Shown here: one piece after another, positions 44,770 through 52,841 of the stretch | Layout of the letters: the number at the start of each line of letters is the position of its first letter | Position numbering within the stretch: the stretch's first letter is position 1 | Assembly (NCBI RefSeq): GCF_000612845.1 | Contig: NZ_CCAT010000083.1 | Span: 124,001 to 188,000, forward strand | Source of the DNA: Clostridium ihumii AP5 | GTDB lineage: Bacteria; Bacillota; Clostridia; Clostridiales; Clostridiaceae | Length of the DNA: 64,000 nucleotides | Direction of reading: 5' to 3' | Notes under the pieces: generated by a model | Database searches by the model: none | The model's input: only the letters and a program-made list of their open reading frames with translations | Told to the model about the DNA's origin: nothing | Program-made: the position numbers and the translations under genes

Positions 44770-44922
44770 AATAATAAAATAATAGATAGTTATATAAATA
44801 ATATGGAAAATCAGTGTAATGATGAAGAAACAATAGATATTATAGAAGAATATTTTAATAAAAAATTTGATTTAAACGAATTATTAGATATAGACTTAAA
44901 AGTTAAATCTAATATTTTATAG
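44755..44922 (+). CDS. Small acidic protein, 55 residues, unrecognised
   Basis: An ORF starting MSFLHNNKIIDSYINNMENQ and ending DIDLKVKSNIL, with GAGGTGGAG 4-8 bases before its ATG. It is rich in Asp, Glu, Asn and Ile, and mostly helical by composition. No signal peptide, membrane span or Cys pair is visible. The codon use matches the surroundings. A 14-bp leader repeat can cover its start codon and 13-bp inverted repeats flank it. The function is unknown; no partner gene adjoins it on this strand. Confidence 0.55.
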   Translation: MSFLHNNKIIDSYINNMENQCNDEETIDIIEEYFNKKFDLNELLDIDLKVKSNIL

Positions 44923-45217
44923 AAATTTGAACTGTGTTGATGCATACTTTACAGTATAGTTAATATAATTTTACTATAAATATAGTATAGCGAAGATTAA
45001 AAATTTACATATAAAAGAAATAGAAAAATTACAAACTATTTATTTAAGAAGAAATTTATTTAGGAAAAGCTAATATAAAATTTAATCAATATCTTAGGTT
45101 TATAGAATGAGGCATGTGAAAACATGCTTTTGTTATAGTATTATTTATAATATAAAATTTAAGGCATATATTAATAGTATAAAACATTTAATATAGTAAT
45201 TAATTAAGTGATAAAAG

Positions 45218-45246
45218 TTGACAATATAAAAAAAATAATATAATAT
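45218..45246 (+). promoter_or_regulatory. Promoter of the MATE gene
   Basis: -35 TTGACA (45218-45223) and -10 TAATAT (45241-45246) have a 17-base spacer, a near-consensus sigma-A promoter. It would give a leader of about 130 bases before the MATE start, containing the hairpin at 45307-45350. Confidence 0.7.
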
Positions 45247-45306
45247 AACCATTGGTGAAAATTTAATAATTTATAATACTTAGTATAAGTATTAGCAAGT
45301 GTTTGA

Positions 45307-45350
45307 AACATCCACTTTGACAAAAAAACTCAAAGTTGGATGTTATTTTT
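45307..45350 (+). terminator. Terminator-like hairpin within the MATE leader (possible attenuator)
   Basis: AACATCCACTTTGA (45307-45320) pairs with TCAAAGTTGGATGTT (45330-45344), with one bulged A, and TATTTTTATG follows. It lies downstream of the promoter at 45218 and only 20 bases before the ribosome site of the MATE gene, so it would cut the MATE transcript unless bypassed. A smaller hairpin, AATACTTAGTATAAGTATT, lies upstream in the same leader. Confidence 0.55.
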
Positions 45351-45381
45351 ATGTTTATTAATAACTAATAAGGAGGAATAT

Positions 45382-46749
45382 ATGAGTTTAGTTAAAAGCT
45401 TTAAAGAAGATAAGAAATTTTATAAGAGATTATTTTTAATAACACTTCCAATAGTTATACAAAATCTTATAGCATCATCACTTAATATGTTAGATACTAT
45501 GATGATTGGACAAGTTGGTGAAGTAGAATTAGCATCAGTTGGAATAGCTAATCAATATTATTTTTTATTTAATTTAATTATAATGGGAATTAGTGCAGGT
45601 TGTGGTGTGTTTATAGCACAATTATGGGGAAAAAAAGATGAAAAAAATATAAAAAGAACATTAGGTATTGGGCTTATAGGTGGAATTTTAGCAACGTTAG
45701 TATTTGGACTTATCGGACTTTTAATTCCAGAAAAAATAATGGCCATATTCAATATAGATCCTAAAGTAATAGAAATAGGTAGTGAATATTTAGTTATTGT
45801 TGTAATGAGTTATTTATTTACGTCTATAACTTTTAATTATGCTGCAGCATTAAGAAGTGTAGGAAACACAGTTCTTCCTATGTGGGCTAGTTTTATAGGA
45901 CTACTTACTAATGGATTCTTAAATTATGTACTTATATTTGGAAAGTTTGGTGCACCTGTTTTAGGTGTAAAAGGTGCAGCATTAGCAACTGTAACTGCAA
46001 GAGTATTTGAGTGTACAATAATTTTAATTGGAGTTTACTCTAAAAAGAATGTATTAAGAGCAAAATTAAGTGAGTTTGTTGGAATATCAAAAGAGGTATT
46101 TAAGGGGCTATATAAAGTTACTCTACCAATAATATTAAATGAGGCTTGTTGGGGACTTGGAAATGTAACTTATGCCGCAATATATGGAAGAATAGGGACT
46201 GGTGCTTCAGCATCAATACAGATATGTACAACTATAATGAATTTATTTATGATAATAACATTTGGACTTGCAAATGCATCAGTAGTTATAATAGGAAATG
46301 AAATAGGTGCTAATAGAGAAGAAGAAGGAAAAGTTTATGCTAAGAGAATTTCAAAATTAGCCATAATTGTTTCTATTATATTAGCAGGGATATTAGCATT
46401 ATCAGCATCATCAATATTATCTATGTTTAATGTATCAGAAAATGTTAAGAGAGATTCTTTATATATATTATATATATATTCAGCTATATTAATAATAAGA
46501 GTTTACAATGCAGTAATGATAGTAGGAGTATTAAGAGGTGGTGGAGATGCTACATATGGTTCATTAGTACAAGGAATTACACTTTGGTGTATAGGAATAC
46601 CACTTGCATTCATTGGAGCATTTGTAATTAAATTACCAGTATATTTAGTTGTACTTATGACATTTGCTGAAGAAGCTATAAAAGTTGTCGTTATGTTAAA
46701 AAGATTTAAATCTGGAAAATGGATACACAATATGGTTAAAGATATTTAA
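45382..46749 (+). CDS. MATE family efflux transporter
   Basis: 455 residues with twelve membrane spans in two related halves. N-terminal LPIVIQNLIASSLNMLDTMMIGQVGE and the matching LPIILNEACWGLGNVTYAAIYGRIG of the second half are typical. MATE proteins export cationic drugs or metabolites in exchange for Na+ or H+. ATG 45382 has AAGGAGG at a good distance; the frame is open to 45340, but that part lies in the leader hairpin. The substrate is unknown. The leader carries a terminator-like hairpin, so attenuation is possible. Confidence 0.93.
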   Translation: MSLVKSFKEDKKFYKRLFLITLPIVIQNLIASSLNMLDTMMIGQVGEVELASVGIANQYYFLFNLIIMGISAGCGVFIAQLWGKKDEKNIKRTLGIGLIGGILATLVFGLIGLLIPEKIMAIFNIDPKVIEIGSEYLVIVVMSYLFTSITFNYAAALRSVGNTVLPMWASFIGLLTNGFLNYVLIFGKFGAPVLGVKGAALATVTARVFECTIILIGVYSKKNVLRAKLSEFVGISKEVFKGLYKVTLPIILNEACWGLGNVTYAAIYGRIGTGASASIQICTTIMNLFMIITFGLANASVVIIGNEIGANREEEGKVYAKRISKLAIIVSIILAGILALSASSILSMFNVSENVKRDSLYILYIYSAILIIRVYNAVMIVGVLRGGGDATYGSLVQGITLWCIGIPLAFIGAFVIKLPVYLVVLMTFAEEAIKVVVMLKRFKSGKWIHNMVKDI

Positions 46750-46754
46750 CTGAA

Positions 46755-46808
46755 AAACCCTATAAATTTTACTAAGTAGGTTATAGTAAAATTTATAGGG
46801 TTTATTTT
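46755..46808 (+). terminator. Strong intrinsic terminator
   Basis: A 19-bp perfect stem, AAACCCTATAAATTTTACT (46755-46773) with its complement at 46785-46803, then T-rich sequence. It ends the MATE gene. Confidence 0.9.
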
Positions 46809-46887
46809 TCATACATTAAAATGAAACAAAATAGACATAAAAGTATTATAATATGTAAATATTATAGTTGTTTTGGAGGAAGTATTT

Positions 46888-48267
46888 GTGGAACTTAAGA
46901 TATTTAGTTTTATAGAGGAATCAATAAATTTATTAGAAGAAAAAAGAATAGAACTTAAAGGTATTTCTAAGGAAATAGAGGAGTATTTTGAAGAAGTTTT
47001 ACTATGTGTAAATGATGGTGAATTAAATGTTGTTACAAGAGTAAAATCTAAAGCTAGTTTAGAAGATAAGATAATAAGAAATAATTACTATAAAAAATAC
47101 AATAGTTCGAAAGAAGTAATACTTAATCTACAGGATTTAATTGGTGCAAGAATAGAGTGCAGATTTATAGATGATGAAGAAAAAGTATATAATGAATTAT
47201 TAAGTTTTTTTGATAGAAAACATAATGATGGAACTTCTTATAATGAAATAAATTCTAAAATAAGATTAAATTTAAAAAGTGAACAACCACAAAAACAAAA
47301 AAATGGATTTAAAATTTATAGAATTGATGGTATATATGATGATGGAATAATAAAATATAATTTTGAACTTCAAATAAAATCACTTGTAAATATGTTTTGG
47401 GGAGAAATCGAACATAAAGTAATATATAAAAATAAGAATTATATGGTTGTGGATGATTTCTTTAAAAATATATTAACTTCAATCAAAAAAAATTTATCTA
47501 TGATAGATAATCAATTATCTTTAATTTGTGATTACTCTGTTAAATCAGATACTATAGATCCAATGATACGAAAAAAACAAGTAGAAACTATGTTATCTAA
47601 AATAGTATATGATTTATTTTCCAATAAAATGAAAGAAGACATAGGGTTTTCAGTAGATTTTAAGAAGAGTTGTGATGCTATTGTAAATTACTTATTTAGA
47701 AGCAATAATGCTAAGGAATTAGAAGATTATAATGAAACTCTTATAAAAATGCTATCAAGAGTAAATGAAATAAGTAAAAATGATATTAAATTTAATCAAG
47801 AAATAATATTTGATAGAGAAGTAAAATATGATAATAAATTTAGCAAAAAAGCAGGTACAAAACTTTTAGAAATTATAAATATAGATTTTGATTGGAACTT
47901 ATTTTTTAGAATATTATTTGAAATAGAACCTGGTAGCAATGCAGAAGACTTTGAAAGTTTCACAAGTTATGTACAAAATAGATTTTATAAAAATGATAAG
48001 TTTAATATTTTAAAAGATAAATTTTCAAATGAAGAATTGAAGTATATCAAGTTAGATTTATTAGACACAGTATGTGAAATGTTCTGTGAGAAAAGTTCAA
48101 TTGCTTTTATTTATGATAAGAATATAAATAAAATTAATAATATTATAGGAGAAATTATATTATTAATAAATGAAAGAATAAATACAATAGATGAATGGGA
48201 AATTTCTAAAAATGCATACAAGCAAATGTTATACATAAAGATTAGTACTGAAATAAAGTTATATTAA
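46888..48267 (+). CDS. RelA/SpoT-domain protein with long C-terminal extension
   Basis: 459 residues from GTG 46888, which has GGAGGA 7 bases upstream. Residues 1-200 form a RelA/SpoT synthetase-like domain: TRVKSKASLEDKIIRN, LQDLIGARIECRF, and FELQIKSLVNMFWGEIEHKVIYK, the EIQIRT-type strand with its catalytic Glu. The usual PKxNGYRSLH region is altered to QKQKNGFKIYRIDG. The last 260 residues match no domain I know; they are helical and charged. Small alarmone synthetases are usually 200-260 residues, so this is a longer variant. Making or binding (p)ppGpp-like nucleotides is likely but unproved. Confidence 0.75.
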   Translation: MELKIFSFIEESINLLEEKRIELKGISKEIEEYFEEVLLCVNDGELNVVTRVKSKASLEDKIIRNNYYKKYNSSKEVILNLQDLIGARIECRFIDDEEKVYNELLSFFDRKHNDGTSYNEINSKIRLNLKSEQPQKQKNGFKIYRIDGIYDDGIIKYNFELQIKSLVNMFWGEIEHKVIYKNKNYMVVDDFFKNILTSIKKNLSMIDNQLSLICDYSVKSDTIDPMIRKKQVETMLSKIVYDLFSNKMKEDIGFSVDFKKSCDAIVNYLFRSNNAKELEDYNETLIKMLSRVNEISKNDIKFNQEIIFDREVKYDNKFSKKAGTKLLEIINIDFDWNLFFRILFEIEPGSNAEDFESFTSYVQNRFYKNDKFNILKDKFSNEELKYIKLDLLDTVCEMFCEKSSIAFIYDKNINKINNIIGEIILLINERINTIDEWEISKNAYKQMLYIKISTEIKLY

Positions 48268-48333
48268 AGTATAAAATTTATAAATTTGTAAAAAATATAA
48301 TGTAAAGTAATTATTTGAAAGGAAGAATGTTGT

Positions 48334-49077
48334 ATGAAGGATTTGCAATCAAATCCATTTATAAATAGTGGATTTGAGAAATCAAAAAGTAATTATGCCG
48401 AAGATACAATGACAATTTCATCAACAATAATTAAGACATTAGTGTTAATAGCAGTATTATTCATATCATTAATGTTAACATGGAAAGTGTTATCTAATGG
48501 AATAAAGAATTTTAATAGTCTTTTAGTGATATCATCTATAGGAGCTTTTATACTTGCTATAATAACAAATTTTGTACCTAAAATAGCGCCTATAACATCT
48601 ATATTTTATGCTGTGTTCGAAGGAGTATTACTTGGGAGTTTATCAAGACTTATGGAGTTTAGATTTCCAGGAGTAGTATTATCAGCAATTTGTTTGACTA
48701 TAGCAGTATCTATTTCTACATTACTTATATATAGAAGAACTCCAACATTAGCTGGTAAAGTGAGAAAAGGAGTTGTTATATCAACAGTATCTATAGCTTT
48801 AATTTATTTAATATCGTTTATGTTAAGTTTATTTGGAGTAAATATACCTATATTTGGATCTGGATTTTTAGGGATAGGATTTAGTGTGTTTGTAGTAGCT
48901 ATAGCATCAATTAGTTTAATACTTGATTATGATTTTATTCTAAGAGCTGCTCAGTATGGAAGTCCCAAATATATGGAGTGGTATGCAGGGTTTGGATTGT
49001 TAGTTACACTTATATGGTTATATGTTGAGATACTAGAGTTATTAGTTAAATTATTACAAAACAATAGTGAAAAATAA
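48334..49077 (+). CDS. Bax inhibitor-1/YccA family membrane protein
   Basis: 247 residues with seven hydrophobic spans. The short polar N terminus (NPFINSGFEKSK) and the segment GVLLGSLSRLMEFRFPGVVLSA, plus the late LDYDFILRAAQYGSPKYMEWY with acidic residues between the last spans, match the BI-1 (YetJ-like) family. YetJ is a pH-dependent calcium leak channel; a similar role is possible. AAAGGAAG lies upstream of the ATG. It follows the RelA/SpoT-domain gene by 66 bases with no terminator, so they may be one operon. Confidence 0.87.
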   Translation: MKDLQSNPFINSGFEKSKSNYAEDTMTISSTIIKTLVLIAVLFISLMLTWKVLSNGIKNFNSLLVISSIGAFILAIITNFVPKIAPITSIFYAVFEGVLLGSLSRLMEFRFPGVVLSAICLTIAVSISTLLIYRRTPTLAGKVRKGVVISTVSIALIYLISFMLSLFGVNIPIFGSGFLGIGFSVFVVAIASISLILDYDFILRAAQYGSPKYMEWYAGFGLLVTLIWLYVEILELLVKLLQNNSEK

Positions 49078-49323
49078 AAAATATACATAGTGCATTATAA
49101 TTTGTGATAAAATAGAATTGAATATACTATAGATTCAAATTAACTATATAAATAACTCATTTCAAAAATTGGACATTCTTATAAGTATTCAAGAGTAGTA
49201 ATAAATACTAAGTTGAATTTTGTTAAATGAACAAATTTAGAGGTGAGAGTATTTTTCTATATATAGAAATTTGTTTAATGATATATATAAAATTAGTTGA
49301 CTAAATATGTGGAGGAATAATAA

Positions 49324-49737
49324 ATGGAGGAAAATTTAATATCTAATTATTTAAAAGTAGCAAATAGAACCTTCAAAAAATTAGATGAAGAATTAATTAA
49401 ATTGGGGTTATATAGAGGACAACCATCATTAATTATGGTTTTATATAACAATGAAGGAACTACTCAAAAAGATTTGTGTGAAAAATTATCTGTTACACCA
49501 GCAACTATGACTAAAATGGTTAATAGAATGGAGAAAACAGGCTTTATAATAAAAAAGACAGACACAGAAGATTTAAGAGTTAGTAGAATTTATTTAACAC
49601 AAAAAGCTAAAGATATAAAACAAGATATATTTAGATTATTTAAAAGCTTTGATGAACAATGTTTCTTAAATATAGATGAAAATGAAAGAGATATATTTAG
49701 AAATGTTCTAGCTAAAATAGTTAAAAACTTAAGTTAG
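49324..49737 (+). CDS. MarR family transcriptional regulator
   Basis: 137 residues, a normal length. The winged HTH reads TTQKDLCEKLSVTPATMTKMVNRMEKTGFIIKK, then DTEDLRVSRIYLTQKA for the wing. GGAGGA lies before the ATG. It is monocistronic with a terminator. The 246-base gap upstream (49078-49323) holds no gene that I can see. Ligand and targets are unknown. Confidence 0.92.
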   Translation: MEENLISNYLKVANRTFKKLDEELIKLGLYRGQPSLIMVLYNNEGTTQKDLCEKLSVTPATMTKMVNRMEKTGFIIKKTDTEDLRVSRIYLTQKAKDIKQDIFRLFKSFDEQCFLNIDENERDIFRNVLAKIVKNLS

Positions 49738-49744
49738 TAAATTG

Positions 49745-49781
49745 TAACAAATTAAAGTATGTACTTTGATTTGTTATTTTT
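49745..49781 (+). terminator. Intrinsic terminator
   Basis: TAACAAATTAAAGTA (49745-49759) pairs with TACTTTGATTTGTTA (49762-49776), with one G-T pair, then TTTTT. It ends the MarR gene. Confidence 0.8.
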
Positions 49782-49785
49782 ATGA

Positions 49786-49877
49786 GTAAAACTTTAAACA
49801 ATTCATGTTTCTTGATAAAAGCAAAAATCTTTCAATTTATAAATACATTACTTTAAATTTGAACTTGGAACCCTATA
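49786..49877 (+). repeat. MITE-like intergenic repeat, short copy C
   Basis: Only the two ends of the family remain. The left end, ACTTTAAACAATTCATGTTT at 49790, is like copy B, and the right end has GAACTTGGAACCCTATA, as in copies B and D. About 92 bases in all, so it is an internally deleted form. It fills the space between the MarR terminator and the next gene. Confidence 0.7.
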
Positions 49878-49945
49878 GCTTTGTTCTAAATATTAAAATA
49901 TGGTATTATTATAATAAAATAAAAAACATAGTGATGGGGGAAAAG

Positions 49946-51007
49946 ATGATAAGAAAAACATTCAAAATACTTATGTGTGTAGTTGTAATTCTATTATTAA
50001 TAGTAATTGCATATTTAGTTTTTATGACGATTACAGATTATAAACCAGAAGAAGTAATCAATATAGAAATTGAAAACAATCAAAATGATGTTGTTAAATT
50101 AGATAAAGAAATGACTTTAACCACTTACAATATTGGATACTGTGGTATGGATGAAGAAATCCATTTTTTTATGGATGGAGGAAGTTTATCGCGTTCCATA
50201 AGTAAAGAAAAAACAGAGGCAAATTTAAAAGGAAGTATAGATGCTCTTAAGGAAATAAATGGAGAATTTACGTTTCTTCAAGAAGTAGATATAAATGCAA
50301 CTAGAAGTTATAAAGTAGATCAGTATGAAGAAATAAAAAATGAATTTAAAGACTTTACTACAAGTTTTGCTATAAACTATAAAACTCCATGGGTTCCAAT
50401 ACCGTTAACAAAGCCACATGGGAAAGTATTGGCAGGGCTTATGAACTTATCAAAATACAAGGTTAATGAGAGCACAAGATATAGTTTGCCAGGACAAGAG
50501 AAATGGCCGAGACAATTAGCTGAGTTAGATAGATGTATATTAGTGAATAGAATTCCAGTAGAAAACAGTAAAGAATTAGTATTAATAAATGTTCATTTAT
50601 CAGCATATGATAAAGGCGGTTTCATAAGAAAGCAGCAGTTGGGTTTTTTACAACAATTTTTGAAGGAAGAATACGATAAAGGCAACTATGTTATTGCTGG
50701 TGGAGATTTTAATCATCAAATTCCCGGTAGTGATCCTGAAAAGTTTGAAGCAACAGAGGAATGGCCGTCATGGTTACAAATGATACCAAATGAATTTTTA
50801 TTAGATGGATATACATGGAAGTTTGATAAAAATACACCAACAGTAAGAACTGCAGGAACACCATATGTAAAGGGAGAAAATTTTAGAGCTATAATAGATG
50901 GATTTATAGTATCAGAAAATATAAAAACTATAGATATAAAAGGAAAAGAATTAGATTTTAAGTACTCAGATCATAATCCGTTAACTATAAAATTTAAATT
51001 AAGTTAA
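49946..51007 (+). CDS. Endonuclease/exonuclease/phosphatase (EEP) family protein, membrane-anchored
   Basis: 353 residues. A hydrophobic segment at about 7-27 serves as anchor or signal. The EEP fold follows: TTYNIGYCGMDEE, FLQEVDINATRS (catalytic Glu), VNVHLSAYDKGG-type strand read as INVHLSAYDKGG, GGDFNHQIPG and the closing YSDHNPLTIKF. All metal and catalytic residues of the DNase I/sphingomyelinase fold are present. The substrate (nucleic acid, lipid or inositol phosphate) is not known. ATG 49946 has GGGGG 5 bases upstream; the open frame back to 49805 lies in repeat copy C. Confidence 0.88.
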   Translation: MIRKTFKILMCVVVILLLIVIAYLVFMTITDYKPEEVINIEIENNQNDVVKLDKEMTLTTYNIGYCGMDEEIHFFMDGGSLSRSISKEKTEANLKGSIDALKEINGEFTFLQEVDINATRSYKVDQYEEIKNEFKDFTTSFAINYKTPWVPIPLTKPHGKVLAGLMNLSKYKVNESTRYSLPGQEKWPRQLAELDRCILVNRIPVENSKELVLINVHLSAYDKGGFIRKQQLGFLQQFLKEEYDKGNYVIAGGDFNHQIPGSDPEKFEATEEWPSWLQMIPNEFLLDGYTWKFDKNTPTVRTAGTPYVKGENFRAIIDGFIVSENIKTIDIKGKELDFKYSDHNPLTIKFKLS

Positions 51008-51023
51008 TTAAATTATAAATATG

Positions 51024-51069
51024 ATAATCAAGGAAATTTATTTCTATATTTCCTTGATTATTTTATTTT
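51024..51069 (+). terminator. Intrinsic terminator
   Basis: A 14-bp perfect stem, ATAATCAAGGAAAT (51024-51037) with ATTTCCTTGATTAT (51048-51061), then T-rich sequence. It ends the EEP gene. Confidence 0.85.
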
Positions 51070-51199
51070 TATATAAAAAAATTATATAGAATATGATAAA
51101 ATCAATTTATATAGGAAATAAATTCATATTTTAACTTATAAGTTTTCAATTTTAATTGTAATTTTAGGATAAGTTTATAATATAAAAGGGAGATTTATA

Positions 51200-51250
51200 A
51201 TGGATGTTAGATCTCTAACTTTAGGAATATTTCTAATAATTGAAGGATGA
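51200..51250 (+). pseudogene. 16-codon ORF, possible truncated gene start
   Basis: AAGGGAG precedes ATG 51200, which encodes MDVRSLTLGIFLIIEG and then TGA. It looks like the beginning of a membrane protein that has lost the rest. It lies 27 bases before the end of repeat copy D, so an insertion or deletion linked to the repeat may have removed the rest. Confidence 0.3.
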
Positions 51251-51277
51251 AAGATTAATAGTATATGTTTGAAATTA

Positions 51278-51626
51278 TATAGGGTTCCAAGCTAAAATTT
51301 TAAATAATAGCTTTCTCAAATGATATTACTAATCGTATAGTTTATTCTATTATAATGTCTGGAACCAATTAACAATTAACAGTTAGCAATTAACAATGAT
51401 GGTTAATATTATTCACTTCGTTCTTAATATTTATGAATAGAATTCCATGAAAACTATGTTTTTATATTGTTTTCAAACTAATTTGCTTAGCAAATTATCA
51501 TAAAAATTGATTCAAATAAACTGAGACTTCAGTTTTATCCTTCATTGTTAATTTTGTATAACACTTCAAATTGCTCTTTCTCAACTTAAACATGAATAAC
51601 TTAAAGTTTAAACTTAAATTCCTATA
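51278..51626 (-). mobile_element. MITE-like element, copy D, with terminal inverted repeats
   Basis: 349 bases. The left boundary reads TATAGGGTTCCAAGCTAAAA and the right boundary, reverse-complemented, TATAGGAATTTAAGTTTAAA; 20 of the first 28 positions match. Both ends run into TA, which fits a TA target duplication as in IS630/Tc1-mariner-type elements. No ORF of a transposase is inside. The sequence is the reverse complement of copies A, B and C in their shared parts. Together with its flanks it fills the gene-free stretch 51008-51706. Confidence 0.7.
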
Positions 51627-51706
51627 GTATTGATCAAATATGTATAAGTTAAAAAGTTAGAACCTATAAAAAATTACATATATAATTGAAAAAAAAAGGA
51701 GATATT

Positions 51707-52276
51707 ATGCCCAAAATTATTAAGAATTTAGATGAAAATATTAGAAATAAAGCATTTGAGTTGTTTTCAAACAGAGGTTATGATGAAGTAGATATAAAAT
51801 TGATAGCAAAAGAATGCGGTATGGCTGTAGGCACATTTTATAACTATTATAGTAGTAAGATGGAATTATTCATGCATATATTAAAAATTTCATGGCAAAA
51901 AACTTTTAATAAACTTGAGGCTATAGAAAAATTGGACTTAGATTTAAAAGAAAAATTAGAATTACAAATAGAAGTTCTTTATGATGGTATAGAGGATAGA
52001 CGTGGATTGGGTTTTTATGTTCAACAAAAATACACTTTTTCTAATAATAAGAATATAGAGATGCATGAGTTTATAAAAGAAATATCTCAAAGAGTAACTA
52101 AAATTTTTACTCCTCTAAAAAAAATAGAGGCTCTTTCGGAGTTTGAAAATGTAAATGAAAGATTAGGACAGATATTAATTGTTGAAATAACAAAAAGTTT
52201 ATCTATGAGTCCTAAAGATCGGGAAAATAATATTAAATTTATAAAAGTACTAGTGTTAGCGCTTATAGAAGAATAA
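51707..52276 (+). CDS. TetR/AcrR family regulator
   Basis: 189 residues. The HTH is standard: IRNKAFELFSNRGYDEVDIK, then LIAKECGMAVGTFYNYYSSKMELFMHIL. The helical C-terminal domain has no recognisable ligand pocket. ATG 51707 is preferred with AAGGAG 6-10 bases upstream; the in-frame TTG at 51686 has no site. It is the first gene after repeat copy D. The 50-residue gene follows after 143 bases. The target is unknown. Confidence 0.9.
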   Translation: MPKIIKNLDENIRNKAFELFSNRGYDEVDIKLIAKECGMAVGTFYNYYSSKMELFMHILKISWQKTFNKLEAIEKLDLDLKEKLELQIEVLYDGIEDRRGLGFYVQQKYTFSNNKNIEMHEFIKEISQRVTKIFTPLKKIEALSEFENVNERLGQILIVEITKSLSMSPKDRENNIKFIKVLVLALIEE

Positions 52277-52419
52277 ACTTCAGGTTTTAGTGAATAAATA
52301 TTATGCTTTAAGATAACAATAAAAATGAAAGTGTTAATTAAAACATATAGAATCTTTTGAAGCATATAAGATATTCAAAAGGTAAACTTAATTATAAAAT
52401 CGAGAGGAGTTTATGATTG

Positions 52420-52572
52420 ATGAGTAAAAAAATGCACAAAGGTGAACATGAAAAACTTTTAAAGAAAGCTAGAACGCTTTTAGAAAGAAATATGGGAATA
52501 ACTGAAATAATGGAAGCAACAGGATTAGGTCAACAAGACATTATGAAAGAACAACAAAAGATGAGAAAATAG
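52420..52572 (+). CDS. Small basic protein, 50 residues
   Basis: The sequence starts MSKKMHKGEHEKLLKKARTL and ends in QDIMKEQQKMRK. It is Lys-rich. The part MGITEIMEATGLGQQDIMKE looks like a small helix-turn-helix. GAGGAG (52404-52409) lies 10 bases before ATG 52420. The nearer ATG 52413 gives only MIDE. The family is not recognised. The downstream region forms a long hairpin. A DNA-binding role is a guess from the helix pattern. Confidence 0.6.
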   Translation: MSKKMHKGEHEKLLKKARTLLERNMGITEIMEATGLGQQDIMKEQQKMRK

Positions 52573-52601
52573 AAATTTAAAATTAAAAATAAACAAAAAA
52601 G

Positions 52602-52702
52602 TAAAGATTCTTATTGAGAGACATTTAAATGTTAAATATATTTGAACATATATTCAATATTTAATTATATTTTTCTGTCTTGAAATAAGAATCTTTATTT
52701 TT
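52602..52702 (+). terminator. Long hairpin with T-rich tail
   Basis: TAAAGATTCTTATT (52602-52615) pairs with AATAAGAATCTTTA (52684-52697), and AGACA/TGTCT extends the stem after a small internal loop. The 60-base apical part can fold further. TTTTTAT follows. It ends the 50-residue gene but is much larger than a normal terminator and could be a small RNA or mobile-element trace. Confidence 0.55.
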
Positions 52703-52841
52703 ATGGTATTATAAGTTTAATAAATTATATAATATCATCATTTTATGTATAAAAATTTACATTTCATGAAAACATTATTTGAAAATGAAAAAAATTAGCG
52801 TATTATATAGTTTGTAAGTAAAATATGTTGAGGAGTTGCTT

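Larger units (their letters stand above)
44622..44994. repeat. 13-bp inverted repeats flanking a small gene
   Basis: TTCGCTATACTAT at 44622-44634 is repeated exactly in inverted orientation at 44982-44994. Between the two lies the 55-residue ORF 44755-44922. The right copy adjoins the palindrome TACTATA-AA-TATAGTA (44972-44987). The gene-free stretch 44923-45217 behind it also has a short hairpin with T-run at 45112-45130. Confidence 0.6.

Noticed and set aside
45001-45075. Open stretch with KIKNLHIKEIEKLQTIYLRR
   Set aside because: It has no start codon in frame after the preceding stop and no ribosome site, so I did not call it a gene.
49805-49945. Upstream extension of the EEP-family frame
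   Set aside because: This part overlaps repeat copy C and has no ribosome site; the anchor-like start at ATG 49946 has GGGGG before it.
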